DNA of 64,000 bases from NCBI GenBank assembly GCA_035578175.1, contig JAQMRL010000004.1, positions 75,989,901 through 76,053,900 of the forward strand, in the 5' to 3' direction. Position numbers and translations under genes: made by a program. The notes below the pieces were generated by a model that ran no database searches, was not told the origin of the DNA, and was given only the letters and a program-made list of their open reading frames with translations. This document shows positions 45,503 to 55,621 of this stretch, piece by piece (within the stretch, counting starts at the first letter, position 1; every line of letters begins with the position of its first letter). This DNA comes from Catonia carolina. Its lineage: Eukaryota; Arthropoda; Insecta; Hemiptera; Achilidae.

Positions 45503-46457
45503 ACGGGTGATTCAAAAAGAGCGCCGGTTTTTAAACGGCTGGTAAATTTTTGTTTATCGGTTGGCAACATTGTTAGACCTCATTTCTATTTCGGAGAACA
45601 TTCCGATTGACGATTCAGTTGTAGTTTCTCTTGTTCGCAGTGTAGTACTCTCGCAGTCTGTGTCTAACCATGGAGAAGTTTACTATTGCACAACGAGTGT
45701 TAATCGTCAAAACATTTTACCAGAGTGGAGAGAGTTATACGGCTACTGTCAGGCGACTTCGCGGTACTCTAGGACGTAATGAAGCACCGAATGAATCAAC
45801 AGTTCGCAGGCTCATGAAAAAGTTTTTCGAGACGGGTTCAACAGTCGACCTTAAAAGTTCTGGACGTCGTCGTTCTGGCCGAACTGAGCAGAACGTTGCG
45901 TTGGTTTGTGACAGTGTGGCTGTTAGCCCAGCAAAATCAATACGTCGCCGTTCTCAACAATTGGGTTTACGATGTTCTTCTGTATGGAGAATTCTTCGGT
46001 ACGATCTCCAATATCACCCGTATAAAATTCAGTTGACGCAACATTTGAAAGTGGCAGACCACCAGAAGAGACGACAGTTTGTTGACTGGGTATTGAGAAA
46101 ACGGCAGGATGATGACACATTCGCAAACAAAATTGACGCCTTGTGACTTTCATCTTTGGGGTCATCTGAAGTCATTGGTGTATGCCAATAAACCCCGAAA
46201 CATCAATGACTTGAAGGAGGAAATTCGACGGGTTATCGGGCAAATGGAAGTCGAAACTTGTCGTGCAGTAATATCCAATTTCATGGACAGAGTTGATGCG
46301 TGCCAGCGCAGTAGAAGAGGACACATGCATGACATCATTTTTCATACATGAAATCGGAAGGTAAGATGAACTTGTTGATGTATTTATTTTCAGTTTTTCA
46401 ATAAAATAAATCTCTTAATTTGATATATCAAAACCGGCGCTCTTTTTGAATCACCCT
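45503..46457 (+). mobile_element. Tc1/mariner-superfamily element, internally deleted
   Basis: Inverted ends GGGTGATTCAAAAAGAGCGC and its inverse, near TA dinucleotides. It encodes an N-terminal DNA-binding part and a C-terminal end, but the catalytic core is deleted. It sits inside the right arm of the palindromic element, and so is younger than that arm. Confidence 0.82.
45670..46351 (+). pseudogene. Transposase with deleted catalytic core
   Basis: From ATG 45670: MEKFTIAQRVLIVKTFYQSG, ESTVRRLMKKFFETGSTVDL, then GRRRSGRTEQNVA and HQKRRQFVDWVLRKR, an N-terminal helix-turn-helix region of the kind found in insect Tc1/mariner relatives (DUF4817-type). The frame stops at 46144-46146. In another frame from about 46124 the normal C-terminus follows: LTPCDFHLWGHLKSLVYANK, NINDLKEEIRRVIGQME, VISNFMDRVDACQ. 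The first two catalytic Asp and the sequence between are deleted and the junction is out of frame. Non-functional, but the DNA-binding part is intact. Confidence 0.85.
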
Positions 46458-46603
46458 ATACATATTATGTAGTTTGGATAGTACCCTTGACTACTACAAA
46501 CACAGTACAAGTAAAACGTTACTAATACTAACGCAATCTCTCACAGTAGTAGTGACGTAATGCATACCTCTCAGCTGCACAAAGCTTGGCAACGGGCAGT
46601 ATT

Positions 46604-47718
46604 ATAGTGTCTTTTACACCTCTTTCTATTCTGAATTTTTACTTTCTCTTGCCTATATGAATATATAGGAAGGAAAGTATTGTTTTCATGTCGATTTTTC
46701 GAAATCGAGTTTTCACCGGATCTATACGTTTTCAGACCCCCTGAACCCAAAAAACATGTTTTTAGCGATTGGTCTGTGTGTGTGTCTGTGTGTGTGTGTG
46801 TGTGTCTGTGTGTCTGTGTGTGAACAGAATATCTCAAGAACGGAACATCGTACAAACTTGAAACTTGAAACTTAAGTTAGACACCACTACCGGACCCCCG
46901 ACACGAACATTTTCATCAAAATCGGTCAACCGGAAGTAGTAGTTTATTCGTATAATTTTTCAGTTTTTTGCGATTTTCTCAAAAACTGGTCCTACGATTT
47001 TTTTTTAAATCGCCTATTTTACTCAATTTTTTATTCTCTACAAGATAGGGTAGGCGCCATGTTTGCTGAAATTCTCGGTGAGGCTGTTTTCACGTAAAAA
47101 CGTTGTTTTTTTAAGATTACGGCTTTAATATAAATTTTAGCGCAAAAACTTATATAATAAAAGTTGTAGAGAATTTAAAATCCTACAACTTCTGTTTCAA
47201 ACATTTTTTTGTATAACGCTTAGTTTAGCGGTAATTTGCGATTTTCTGTTTTTTTTTCTCACGAAAACGTGAAAAAATCGATTTTTTTAACATTTCGGTC
47301 TTAGTATGCATTTTACGACAAAAGTGTATATAATTAAATTTATAGAAAATTAAAAGATCTACAACTTTTGTTTATAGCATTTTTCTCTACAGAGCCTAGT
47401 TTAGCGTGAAAGCGTGATTTTCCGTATTTTTAAGCCAAACTGAGTTCGATTGTCATTTTGCGTCATTCACTCATGATTAAAATAAGGTTATGTTTTTGAG
47501 GTTAGTTTTTGTTCATTTCTAATATTTTAATACTAATGTTAGGTTTATTGTTAATTATTTGCATTGGCAAGAGAAAGTTGTGTGAGTGTTTCACACCAGA
47601 TTTTTAAATGATTCAGTCACATAATTACCTGACTATATGATAAGAAACAGAACTATTTTTGTAGCTCAAGAACTAGCAGATCGAGTGGAAATAATTTAAC
47701 ACTCCATCTGCCTGTTGT
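46604..47718 (-). mobile_element. SINE E remnant split by a HINE
   Basis: GTGTCTTTTACACCTCT (46606 on) lies left of the HINE, and AAATGATTCAGTCACATAAT to CCATCTGCCTGTTGTG (47606-47718) lies right of it. Together they match the 5' half of SINE E; the 3' half is missing at the border with the palindromic element. Confidence 0.75.
46641..47600 (+). mobile_element. HINE copy, complete
   Basis: ACTTTCTCTTGCC at 46641 to CACACCAGA at 47600, 960 bp. Inserted into TTTT within SINE E with no added duplication, which documents the T/T insertion preference. Confidence 0.92.
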
Positions 47719-48579
47719 GTGTAAAATATTATAATAATAATAGTAGTAGTAGCAGTAGTAGTAGTAATGGTGGTGGTGGTGATAGTGGTAAAAGTGAAAA
47801 AAACTCTAAAACCATTAAAACCGATTGAATAATAAAATTACGTCACTTATTCGGTAATACTGTATTATTTGCCATTGTATTCGTAGATAAAGTACAGTAA
47901 TATAAACTGTATTTCCAAAAAAGTTTAGTAGGATATAGTATATGAGTGTAATTTAAACCAGGTGCCGGAAATTTATCTACTGGTGAATAAAAATAACATT
48001 TAACTAAATTGCATAAGTAATCCCCCCACAGTAGGTAAGTAAAATGCATTTGGTCGGAGAATAAAACGTAGGGTGGGAATCTGTAATGTGTTCAAAACTC
48101 ACACAAACACACAAGTACATTACCTTTATGTATTATTTGGTCATCCGATCAGATTTCCTTTTCCTGTCTGCGTAAAACCTAACCTGATTGGTGGAATGAA
48201 CATTCCTGTCACTCTAAAAGCTTCTTATAACCAATCCTCTTTCTTCGTTCTTTACACTTCATGCTTTTTCCATAAATCTCAACAAATCCTTTACAAAGAT
48301 TAAGTACTCTCAACAAATAAAAAAATATAAAAACACTTTTTTGTTGTGTGTTTTTGTAAATCTGCAATAGGTATTTCAACATTAATCTTCGTTTAATTTA
48401 CTAAATTCTATTACGCCTAACCTTTATCGGTTTGATTTTTCGATTTTTCGAAAGCAATTAAGTGGTTTACTGGCTGCAGAATAAAATCTGATTAGGCCTA
48501 CTTACTCTAAGTACTGTGTCAAATCCGTAAAAAAAATTTGATGTCTAATATATTTTAAGTCATATTGTTGTTTTGGTCA
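47719..48579. other. Unassigned sequence with a trinucleotide tract
   Basis: 47732-47790 consists of (AAT), (AGT) and (GGT) triplets. A 76-residue open frame at 48073-48303 has no recognisable features. Confidence 0.45.
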
Positions 48580-48901
48580 GTTTTTATCTTGGACAGAGAG
48601 AGTCACAAACATGGAAGTCCTAAGGAGGATGCAGAAGGGAATGGAAGTGATGATCGAAATCAAGAAGAGAAAGCTGGTGTACCTCGGCCATGTCTTGAGA
48701 GGTCCAAAATATGAAATCCTTCATCTTGTCATCCAGGGAAAGATTATGGGCAAACGATCGGTTGGAAGAAGAAGAACCTCCTGGCTACGGAACCTGCGAG
48801 AGTGGTTTAATTTGTCATCCATCGACCTATTTAGAGCTGCAGTTTCCAAGGTCAGGATTGCCATGATGCTAGCACACCTTCGTAATGGAGATGCTACATG
48901 A
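48580..48901 (+). pseudogene. Non-LTR reverse transcriptase C-terminal fragment
   Basis: The frame begins SWTERVTNMEVLRRM and continues KRKLVYLGHVLRGPKYEIL, GKRSVGRRRTSWLRNLREWF, DLFRAAVSKVRIAMMLAHLR to a stop at 48901. This is the terminal segment found also at 51144 (minus strand). Downstream AAGAAGAAG may be the target-primed tail. 5' truncated. Confidence 0.85.
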
Positions 48902-48911
48902 AGAAGAAGAA

Positions 48912-49149
48912 GTTGTTTTGGTCATCAGCCGAAAGGCTGGTTTGAACCTCTAGAGGCTTTACTAAGTAAAACAAGGAGTGAGGTGTTTACCATGCCTTCC
49001 TCACTGAATGGAAAAGTATGCTTATCAGCATGCCAGGCTATCTGAAACGCATCTACTTTCCACCCTACAAATGACACATTCACTTCATTTACCCCAGGGT
49101 CTGGCTGTATAATGAAATTCATTACTCCCAGAATAGATAACTGTGACTA
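48912..49149 (-). mobile_element. SINE E copy, 5' truncated
   Basis: From TTGTTTTGGTCATCAGCCG to GATAACTGTGACTAG. The outer 5' part is missing. It abuts the MITE G copy. Confidence 0.8.
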
Positions 49150-49997
49150 GTTTAGACCTAGTTCAACCACAAAACTAGCCGGTCGCATTGGCGCAGTTGG
49201 TAACGTGCTCGCCTCTCATCATGCGGTCTTGGGTTTGAATCCCATTCAGGCACGGCATTTTTTTCATACGTTACAAAAAAATCATTTCATCATTCACCGT
49301 CTGCATTAGCAGTAATTGCAGAACAGTCGGACGTTAAACCAAAAAAAAAAAACCACAAAACTTTAAATTACTTGAAAAAAATAGTATCTTAATGAAAAAG
49401 AATTAAGTTTTTAGGAGGTTTACCCAGAAAAATTATTGTGTCACCATGAACGAATATTTTTCATAATTTTACGCGGATCATTTTAGAGCAAAGGGAATTT
49501 TAGTACTTTAAAAATATCTGCATTACTGTTTTTAATACTCTCAGCCATTGTTTCATCTTTCTAACCAACCGTCGATGGGAAATTCACTTGTTTGTGTTGT
49601 AAATTTTGTTTTTTCGCCTGTTCCCGCAAATTATAATTTTTAACATATTGATACATTTTTCTCGGTAACTATTAAACCTACCAGGCTGAAATTTTTACCA
49701 GTTATTTATCTTGCATATGCACATATTCTGTCATTTTTATGACCTCCTCAAATTCCGCAAAAGTTATTAATTTGTAAAATACCGTAGAAAAAAATTTGTA
49801 AAAATGTTATATTATTCGTTATTCTGTTGTTAACTTTATGGTTCAACAGATTAACATGAAAAAAATGTCAATAGCTATAGAAACCCGACATCTATAAGTA
49901 AGTAAAGTTTCATTTCCCTATCGTTTATCAATCCTGTGTAAAATGTACCTAAAAATAGCAAATTTAACATTGGCATGGTACAAAGTACATTCTTCTT
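49150..49997 (+). mobile_element. MITE G copy, left end missing, split by a SINE
   Basis: Starts inside the family at TTTAGACCTAG and ends TACATTCTTC before TTAA (49998-50001). The head-1/body-B SINE is inserted at 49177. Interior blocks AACGAATATTTTTCATAATT and CTGAAATTTTTACCAGTTAT match 35612-36355. Confidence 0.8.
49177..49351 (+). mobile_element. tRNA-derived SINE (head 1, body B) with 11-bp target duplication
   Basis: Flanked by ACCACAAAACT on both sides (49166-49176, 49352-49362). The head matches the SINE at 10266 (TGGCGCAGTTGG, GGTTTGAATCC), and the body matches that at 36569 (CCGTCTGCATTAGC, GGACGTTAAACC). Ends in an A tail. Confidence 0.92.
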
Positions 49998-50001
49998 TTA
50001 A

Positions 50002-50434
50002 TGGACCGTAGTCTGTAATAATCAAGCAGTTAATGTGAATAAATAAACTAAAATACGTTGTAAATATCGAGGCAGTGTTAGCGTATACATCAATATTTAT
50101 ACTAATTTAATTTTAAAAGTAAAAAGAGAAAATTGAAATTTGAAGACAGTTTTAGAGTTGACATTTGATGATAAATAAGACCTTTGGGGCGTCACTTTGT
50201 ACAATATCAGATCGAAAAAGTTGTTTTTGTGAGCAAGAGGTGTGGAAAAGAATGAGAGAGGGAGTGAGTGGGAGAGTAGGGACAGATAGAGACTGACAGA
50301 GAAAGAACGGGGCAGTAAAAGTAGAGAGAATTTTGCGGGTACGTTGAAACATGACTAGGCTAGAAGGTAGAAGGGTGGGTTGTGGTTCCACAGTATTGAT
50401 AAAGATCCTTGCATTTGGTGGAGAAAATAAATAA

Positions 50435-50465
<31 letters not shown>

Positions 50466-50792
50466 AGTAAATTGATGGGCGGAAAATCGCAATGACTTTC
50501 TCTCATGTCTTCTATTAACATATTTTACTCATTTCTAAACTGATTCAAATTTCTAGGAATGGGACAAAATCGTTTGCGCAAACAAATGTGTTAAAAGAAC
50601 AAGCTCAAAAAGTAAAAATACACCTTTCCTTTGATAAACTTACTATATTATGAACATAACTTAAAGACAAGATTCGGAAAAACTGGAAAAGTAGATAGGT
50701 TCAATTAACTCAGGGGAAAATTACAGCCAAAATCTAGTAAACATGTAGCTGAAAACTAAAGTCTCGTATCTTCTATCAGCACATCTTAGTTA
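50002..50792. other. Unassigned sequence
   Basis: An (AAT)n tract at 50436-50465. No gene recognised. Confidence 0.45.
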
Positions 50793-50880
50793 CAGTGGAG
50801 CGTCAATTATCCGAACTAATAGGGGACAAGAGCGGTTCTGATAAATCAAATAGTTTGGATAATCAAACACGCTAGATACT
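50793..50880 (+). mobile_element. Possible Tigger-type MITE end
   Basis: CAGTGGAGCGTCAATTATCC followed by a second ATTATCC-like motif resembles Tigger terminal repeats (CAGTNGANCCTCNATTATCC). No matching right end was located nearby. Confidence 0.4.
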
Positions 50881-51143
50881 GTAATTTGATACACTGCGGA
50901 GGTACTTGTGAGTGTGTGTGTCTTTGTCTTTGCGCGTGTGTTTTATGTCCATGCGCGCGTTTTTGTGTCGGAATGAGATAAGGTTTTTTTAGTAGCAGCC
51001 ATATTTGTATTTTTTAAATTAATTTTTTTAGAAGCAGCCACATTGAGCTACTTTTTTATAGAAGATTTTTTATTTTTATTTAAAGAAAAGAAAGAAAAAA
51101 AAGTTTTTTTTAACTCTTTGTTATAGCGGAGTTCTTCTTCTTC
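50881..51143. other. Unassigned TG-rich and T-rich sequence
   Basis: Nothing recognised. Confidence 0.35.
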
Positions 51144-51583
51144 TTAGCGTGCCTGTCCGGTTCGAACGCTGGCTGTCATCATGGCTATCTTGGTCTTGTC
51201 ATCTGCAATGCGGAACAGTTGGGCCGAGCTTTTCCCATACCAGTCTCTCAGGTTAGCAAGCCAGGATATTCTTCTTCGGCCTGGCTGTCTTCTACCATCC
51301 AATCTTCCCTGCAGGATGCGCTGCAACAGTTCGTATCTACCGTGGTTCCTCATAATATGACCGAGGTATTGCAACTTGCGACACCTAATGGTGTTTATTA
51401 CCTCTGGTTCCTTGTTCATCCGACGCAGTACCTCAATGTTGGTCACCCTATCTGTCCATGGTATCCTCAGCATTCTTCTGTACACCCAAAGTTCGAAGGC
51501 TTCAAGTTTAGTAGTGGTCGCCCTCGTCAACGTCCAAGACTCTACTCCGTACAGAAGAACGGAAAAGTTATGTTTAATGCATG
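51144..51583 (-). pseudogene. Non-LTR reverse transcriptase C-terminal fragment
   Basis: The minus strand reads KHNFSVLLYGVESWTLTRAT, KLEAFELWVYRRMLRIPWTD, RVTNIEVLRRM, RKLQYLGHIMRNHGRYELLQ, GRRRISWLANLRDWYG to a stop at 51144. Uninterrupted over about 145 codons and clearly related to 48580-48901, so the same retrotransposon family has left two C-terminal copies here. No polymerase motif remains because of 5' truncation. Confidence 0.88.
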
Positions 51584-51881
51584 AAAGATATTTGTAGTTT
51601 TATTTTGTAATTGGTGAATACGTGTAGGTAAAATGTTATCAGTTAATCCCTTTATTTATTTACTTTGTTTATCTACCTGTGCATTTTAGTAAAATAGAAT
51701 TAGACGTTCAACTCAGCTGACGACTTCGGCCAAGCTTAATGAATTAGAAAGCTATTATAATTGGGACAGTTTAATTTTTAAGAGTATCAATTTGTAATGT
51801 CTGTCTTAGTTATTTGCAAAATTTAAACTATTGTCTTTGGAAATAAAGTTTATATTATTATTATTGAATTAATTTCCAAAG
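51584..51881. other. Unassigned sequence
   Basis: Nothing recognised. Confidence 0.35.
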
Positions 51882-52044
51882 AATTAACTATACTCTCTCA
51901 GGAATGGTCGGCCTGGGTCTGTACAAGACTACACCTCATTTACACGTCATACACATCATCCTCATCTCATTGGGTCATGGGGTTGCTTATTGTTCTAAAT
52001 TGAACAGATTGCAACGTACACAAATTAGGAATAAAAAAAAATAA
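51882..52044 (+). mobile_element. SINE F copy, 5' truncated
   Basis: Body from AATTAACTATACTCTCTCAG to GGGGTTGCTTATTGTTCTAA with an A-rich tail. Confidence 0.8.
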
Positions 52045-52079
52045 ACAAAAAAAAATTATTATTATTATTATTATATTTT

Positions 52080-52230
52080 TTCACACGCGCGAGCGTGCAG
52101 TCCAATCCATAAAAACATGTTTTTTGGGTTCGAGGGACATGGAATGTGTATTTCCGGTGAAAATTTGATATTGAAAATGGACATGAAAACATACTTTCCT
52201 TTCCTATACAATCACATGGTAAGAGAAAGT
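52080..52230 (-). mobile_element. Diverged HINE end fragment
   Basis: About 150 bp of the ACTTTC end in minus orientation (AAAAACATGTTTTTTGGGTT to GGTAAGAGAAAGT). More diverged than other copies. Confidence 0.7.
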
Positions 52231-52602
52231 AAAACATAAAAAATAAAGTTAAAGCCAAAAATGAGACATTTTATATAGCTTTGTAACTAATAGGTCTAGT
52301 GTAATTAAAGCAACAGTTTGACCCCAACAAAAATACTCGTAAAAAACTTTTACAGTTCAACATAAAATATAAAATTTAATAACAACTATTTTCTTAAGAA
52401 TAAAAAAAACCACAGAAAATGTAGTAATTATTAAATAAGAAATACATTATTTATATTAAAAAATGTATTTAGAGTTTATTATCGTTAAAAAAAATCTTTG
52501 GTAAAAATGAAATTTACAAAACAGATATTTTTTTTATTACAACAATACTTGAGTTGAAATTTAATTTATATAATACAAAGGAAAGCTTTTAATATTAATT
52601 TA
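52231..52602. other. Unassigned AT-rich sequence next to the candidate exon
   Basis: No repeat partner. Fits intronic DNA downstream of the donor at 52603-52608. Confidence 0.35.
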
Positions 52603-52608
52603 ACTTAC

Positions 52609-52806
52609 AAGAAGGCCTCTTTTATCTTTTTTTTTTTGCTTCTTCATCGTATAGCGAACAGCAATATCTTTTACAATCGCATTAAATAAAAGTGACTCGT
52701 GAAAAATGTGAATTAAATTGAAAATGCTTTTTAAAAGAAAGCCGTCAGTAACTTCTTTCAACATTTTCTTCTTTTTCATGTTTTGAAGGTTGGACTTTTT
52801 GTGTAC
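52609..52806 (-). CDS. Candidate host gene, first visible exon (or an unrelated short exon)
   Basis: A 198-bp minus-strand open segment (66 codons) lies between a possible acceptor GACAG (52807-52811) and a donor GTAAGT (52603-52608). An in-frame ATG at 52777-52779 could be the true start, giving 57 codons. The product is a predicted hydrophobic/amphipathic helix region (FLLKSIFNLIHIFHESLLF) followed by a very basic end (MKKQKKKDKRGLL). It ends in phase 0 and would join the exon at 8070. The joined pieces loosely recall a small winged-helix fold, but no family is claimed. The link rests only on strand, phase and splice signals across an intron of about 44.5 kb. Confidence 0.35.
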
Positions 52807-52935
52807 CTGTCACCTACAGAATGTTATATTACTTTTTTATCATCTTGTCTTAAAATTAAAAAGATAAGTCCAATTTCTTTTTGTGAAAATTTTAAGAAAA
52901 ATTTTTAGGATTGTTTTCTTTTAGTAGTTTATTTA

Positions 52936-53359
52936 CAGTTAACTCTATCGGATTGGTCTAGAGGTAAAGTCGCCGCCACGAGTCAGCTGGTTTTTGGAGA
53001 CGAAGGTTTCTGGTTCAAACCTAGTTAACCCACCGGGTTGGTCTAGAGAAATAGAGGGTTGGTCTCGAGAGAGCTAGTCTAGATCAGCTGTTTAACAGCT
53101 GATTTTCGGAGACGAAGGTTCCTGGTTCAAATCCTAGTAAAGGTAGTTACTTTAATACGGATTTGAATACTAGACAGTGGTTGCTGGTGTACTTTGATGG
53201 TCGGGGTTCAATTAACCATACTCTCTCAGGAGTGGTCAACCTGGGTCTGTACAAGATTACACCTCATTTACACATCATCCTCATCTCATTGGGTCATGGG
53301 GTTGCTTATTGTTCTGAATTAAACAGATTGCAATGTACACATATTAGGAATTAAAAAAA
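52936..53359 (+). mobile_element. SINE F, full copy inserted into the head of another
   Basis: 52936-53016 is the tRNA-like head of one SINE F. A complete 334-bp copy (53026-53359) follows, flanked by AAACCTAGT on both sides (53017-53025 and 53360-53368). The head of the second copy has a partly duplicated TTGGTCTAGAG segment. Confidence 0.82.
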
Positions 53360-53371
53360 AAACCTAGTAGG

Positions 53372-53477
53372 TACTGCCCGTTGCCAAGCTTTGTGCAGCT
53401 GAGAGGTATGTATTACGTCACTACTACTGTGAGAGATTGCGTTAGTATTAGTAACGTTTTACTTGTACTGTGTTTCA
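53372..53477 (+). mobile_element. One-arm fragment of the palindromic element
   Basis: CTGCCCGTTGCCAAGCTTTG to TTTTACTTGTACTGTGTTTC, matching the outer 100 bp of 44975-46601, preceded by TA. Confidence 0.82.
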
Positions 53478-54035
53478 GGTACGGCAAAAAAATTTCAGGT
53501 ACGGCTCGTTTTGTAGCTTGGTTTTTTTTATTTTATTCGTATAGGTTACTCAATACGAGAGTGTATTTGGGATTTTCGAGCAATTTGTAAACAAAATATG
53601 TAGACTACTTACCCGTTTTTTAGCCATTTTTTTTAGTCTATTGGGAACGAAAATTACATTATTTAAAAATAATAACGGTCTAATACCTTTATCCGTTGCG
53701 CTAAAAGGCTAAATTTTAATTAGGCAGAATATTAATTAGAAAACATCCAGAAACACTCCTCTAAAACGCCATATTTTTCCCTTTAAAATTGAACATGCTA
53801 CATACATATTCTGAAACATGAACTAACTGAAAAATGCTCTAAAAATCGGGTACATATTTTGTTTAAAAATCGTCAGAAAATACCTAATACACTCTCGTGT
53901 TTCTTAATTTATAAGAATGAAATAACAAAAAACCACGCTTTAGTGTTGTTTAAACCAAGTGTTTAGTTTTTTAAACCAAGTTCAGTGTTGTTAGTGTTGT
54001 TTAAACCAAACCGTACCTGAATTTTTTTATGTTTT
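53478..54035. mobile_element. MITE H with inverted ends
   Basis: The left part (CAGGTACGGCTCGTTTTGTA, near 53500) is the inverse of the right part (GCTTTAG...AAACCGTACCTG, ending near 54033). The adjacent TTTTATTTTATTCGTAT and CTCGTGTTTCTTAATTTATA also pair across. A short unit GTGTTGTTTAAACCAA is repeated three times near the right end. The partner copy is at 41580. Confidence 0.65.
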
Positions 54036-54431
54036 TACATGGTGAGATACGCGATGCAAAATACCATGACCTTTTAAGGTGAGACTGTCGATGGTTTTGA
54101 CTAAAAATTTCTATTTTTGGTGTTTTATGTTTTTCAGTAGGGCCTACTTCAGGCCTAGATCTACCAGAAATACATTAAATTACGTAAAAACATTATTTTA
54201 ATGAAAAATTAAGTATTTAGCAGGTTTACCGAGAAAAATTATCATAATACCAAGAACGAATATTTTTCATAATTTTATACTTCTCGTTTTAGTATAAAGT
54301 GAATTTCAGTTTTTTAAAACACCTGCATACTGTTTTTAATATTCTCAAAACTGTTGGTTCAGCTTTCTAACCAACTGTTGATGGGAAATTTGCATGCTTG
54401 GGTACATTTTGTTTTTGATTTGTGCCTTTTT

Positions 54432-54563
54432 ACTTTCTCTTGCCTATATGAATATATAGGAAGGAATGTATTGTTTTCATGTCGATTTTTCGAAATCGAG
54501 TTTTCACCGGATCTATACGTTTTCAGACCCCCTGAACCCAAAAAACATGTTTTTAGCGATTGA

Positions 54564-54613
<50 letters not shown>

Positions 54614-55385
54614 CAGAATATCTCAAGAACGGAACATCGTACGAACTTGAAACTTGAAACTTAAGTTACATACCACTACCGGACGCGACACGAACATTTT
54701 CATCAAAATCGGTCAAACGGAAGTAGTAGTTTATTCGTATAATTTTTCACTTTTTTGCGATTTTCTCAAAAACTGGTCCTACGATTTTTTTAAAAATCGT
54801 CTCATTTACTCAATTTTTTATTCTCTACAAGATAGGGTAGGCGTCATGTTTGCTGAAATTCTGGGTGAGGCTGTTTTCACGTAAAAACAAAGTTTTTTTA
54901 AGATTACGGCTTTAATATGCAATTTAGAGCAAAAATGTATATAATAAAAGTTGTAGAGAATTTAAAATCCTACAACTTTTATTTCAAACATTTTTTTGTA
55001 CAACGCTTAGTTTAGCGGTAATTTGCAATTTTCTGTTTTTTCTCACGAAAACGTGAGAAAAATCGATTCTTTTAACATTTTGGCTTTAGTATGCATTTTA
55101 CGACAAAAGTGTATATAATAAAATTTATAGAAAATTAAGAGATCTACAACTTTTATTTAGAGAATTTTTCTCTACAGAGCTTAGTTTAGCGTGAAATAGT
55201 GATTTTCCGTTTTTTTAAGCCAAATTGAGTTCGATTTTCATTTTGCGTCTTCCACTCATGATTAAAATAAGGTTATGTTTTTGAGGTTAGTTTTTGTTTA
55301 TTTCTAATATTTTATTAATAATGTTAGGTTTATTATTAATTATTTGCATTGGCAAGAGAAAGTTGTGTGAGTGTTTCACACCAGA
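54432..55385 (+). mobile_element. HINE copy, complete
   Basis: ACTTTCTCTTGCC at 54432 to CACACCAGA at 55385, inserted in a T run of MITE G. The (TG)n tract is at 54565-54611. Confidence 0.92.
54565..54611. repeat. (TG)n microsatellite inside HINE
   Basis: Uninterrupted dinucleotide tract. Confidence 0.95.
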
Positions 55386-55621
55386 TTTTTTTTTGTCTGT
55401 TCCCGGAAATTTATATTTTTAACATTTAGGTACATTTTTCTCGAAAACAATTAAAACCTACCTTGTAGAAATTTTTACCAGTTATTCTTCTCGTACATGC
55501 ACATACACTGGCGTTTTTATTACTTCCTTTGATGCTCCTAAAATTAGTAATATGCAAAACACGTAGAAAGAAATTTGTAAAAATTCTATGTTATTCGTTA
55601 TTTAATTTTTAATTTTATGGT

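Larger units (their letters stand above)
44975..46601. mobile_element. Large palindromic element split by a Tc1/mariner relative
   Basis: Ends CTGCCCGTTGCCAAGCTTTG and its inverse, both next to TA. The left arm (44977-45290) and the right arm (45291 to about 45500 plus 46458-46599) are inverted copies with no spacer. The centre is GATTCATACAGTATGAATC. Without the insertion the palindrome is about 670 bp. A one-arm copy lies at 53372-53477. No coding capacity of its own. Confidence 0.83.
8071..52608 (-). other. Inferred very large intron between candidate exons 1 and 2
   Basis: Minus-strand GTAAGT donor at 52603-52608 and possible TTTTAG acceptor at 8071-8076. The interval is almost wholly repeats. 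Another donor-like site (CAG/GTATGT, minus strand, near 11980) was seen, but its possible exon does not keep frame with the neighbouring exons. Inference only. Confidence 0.28.
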
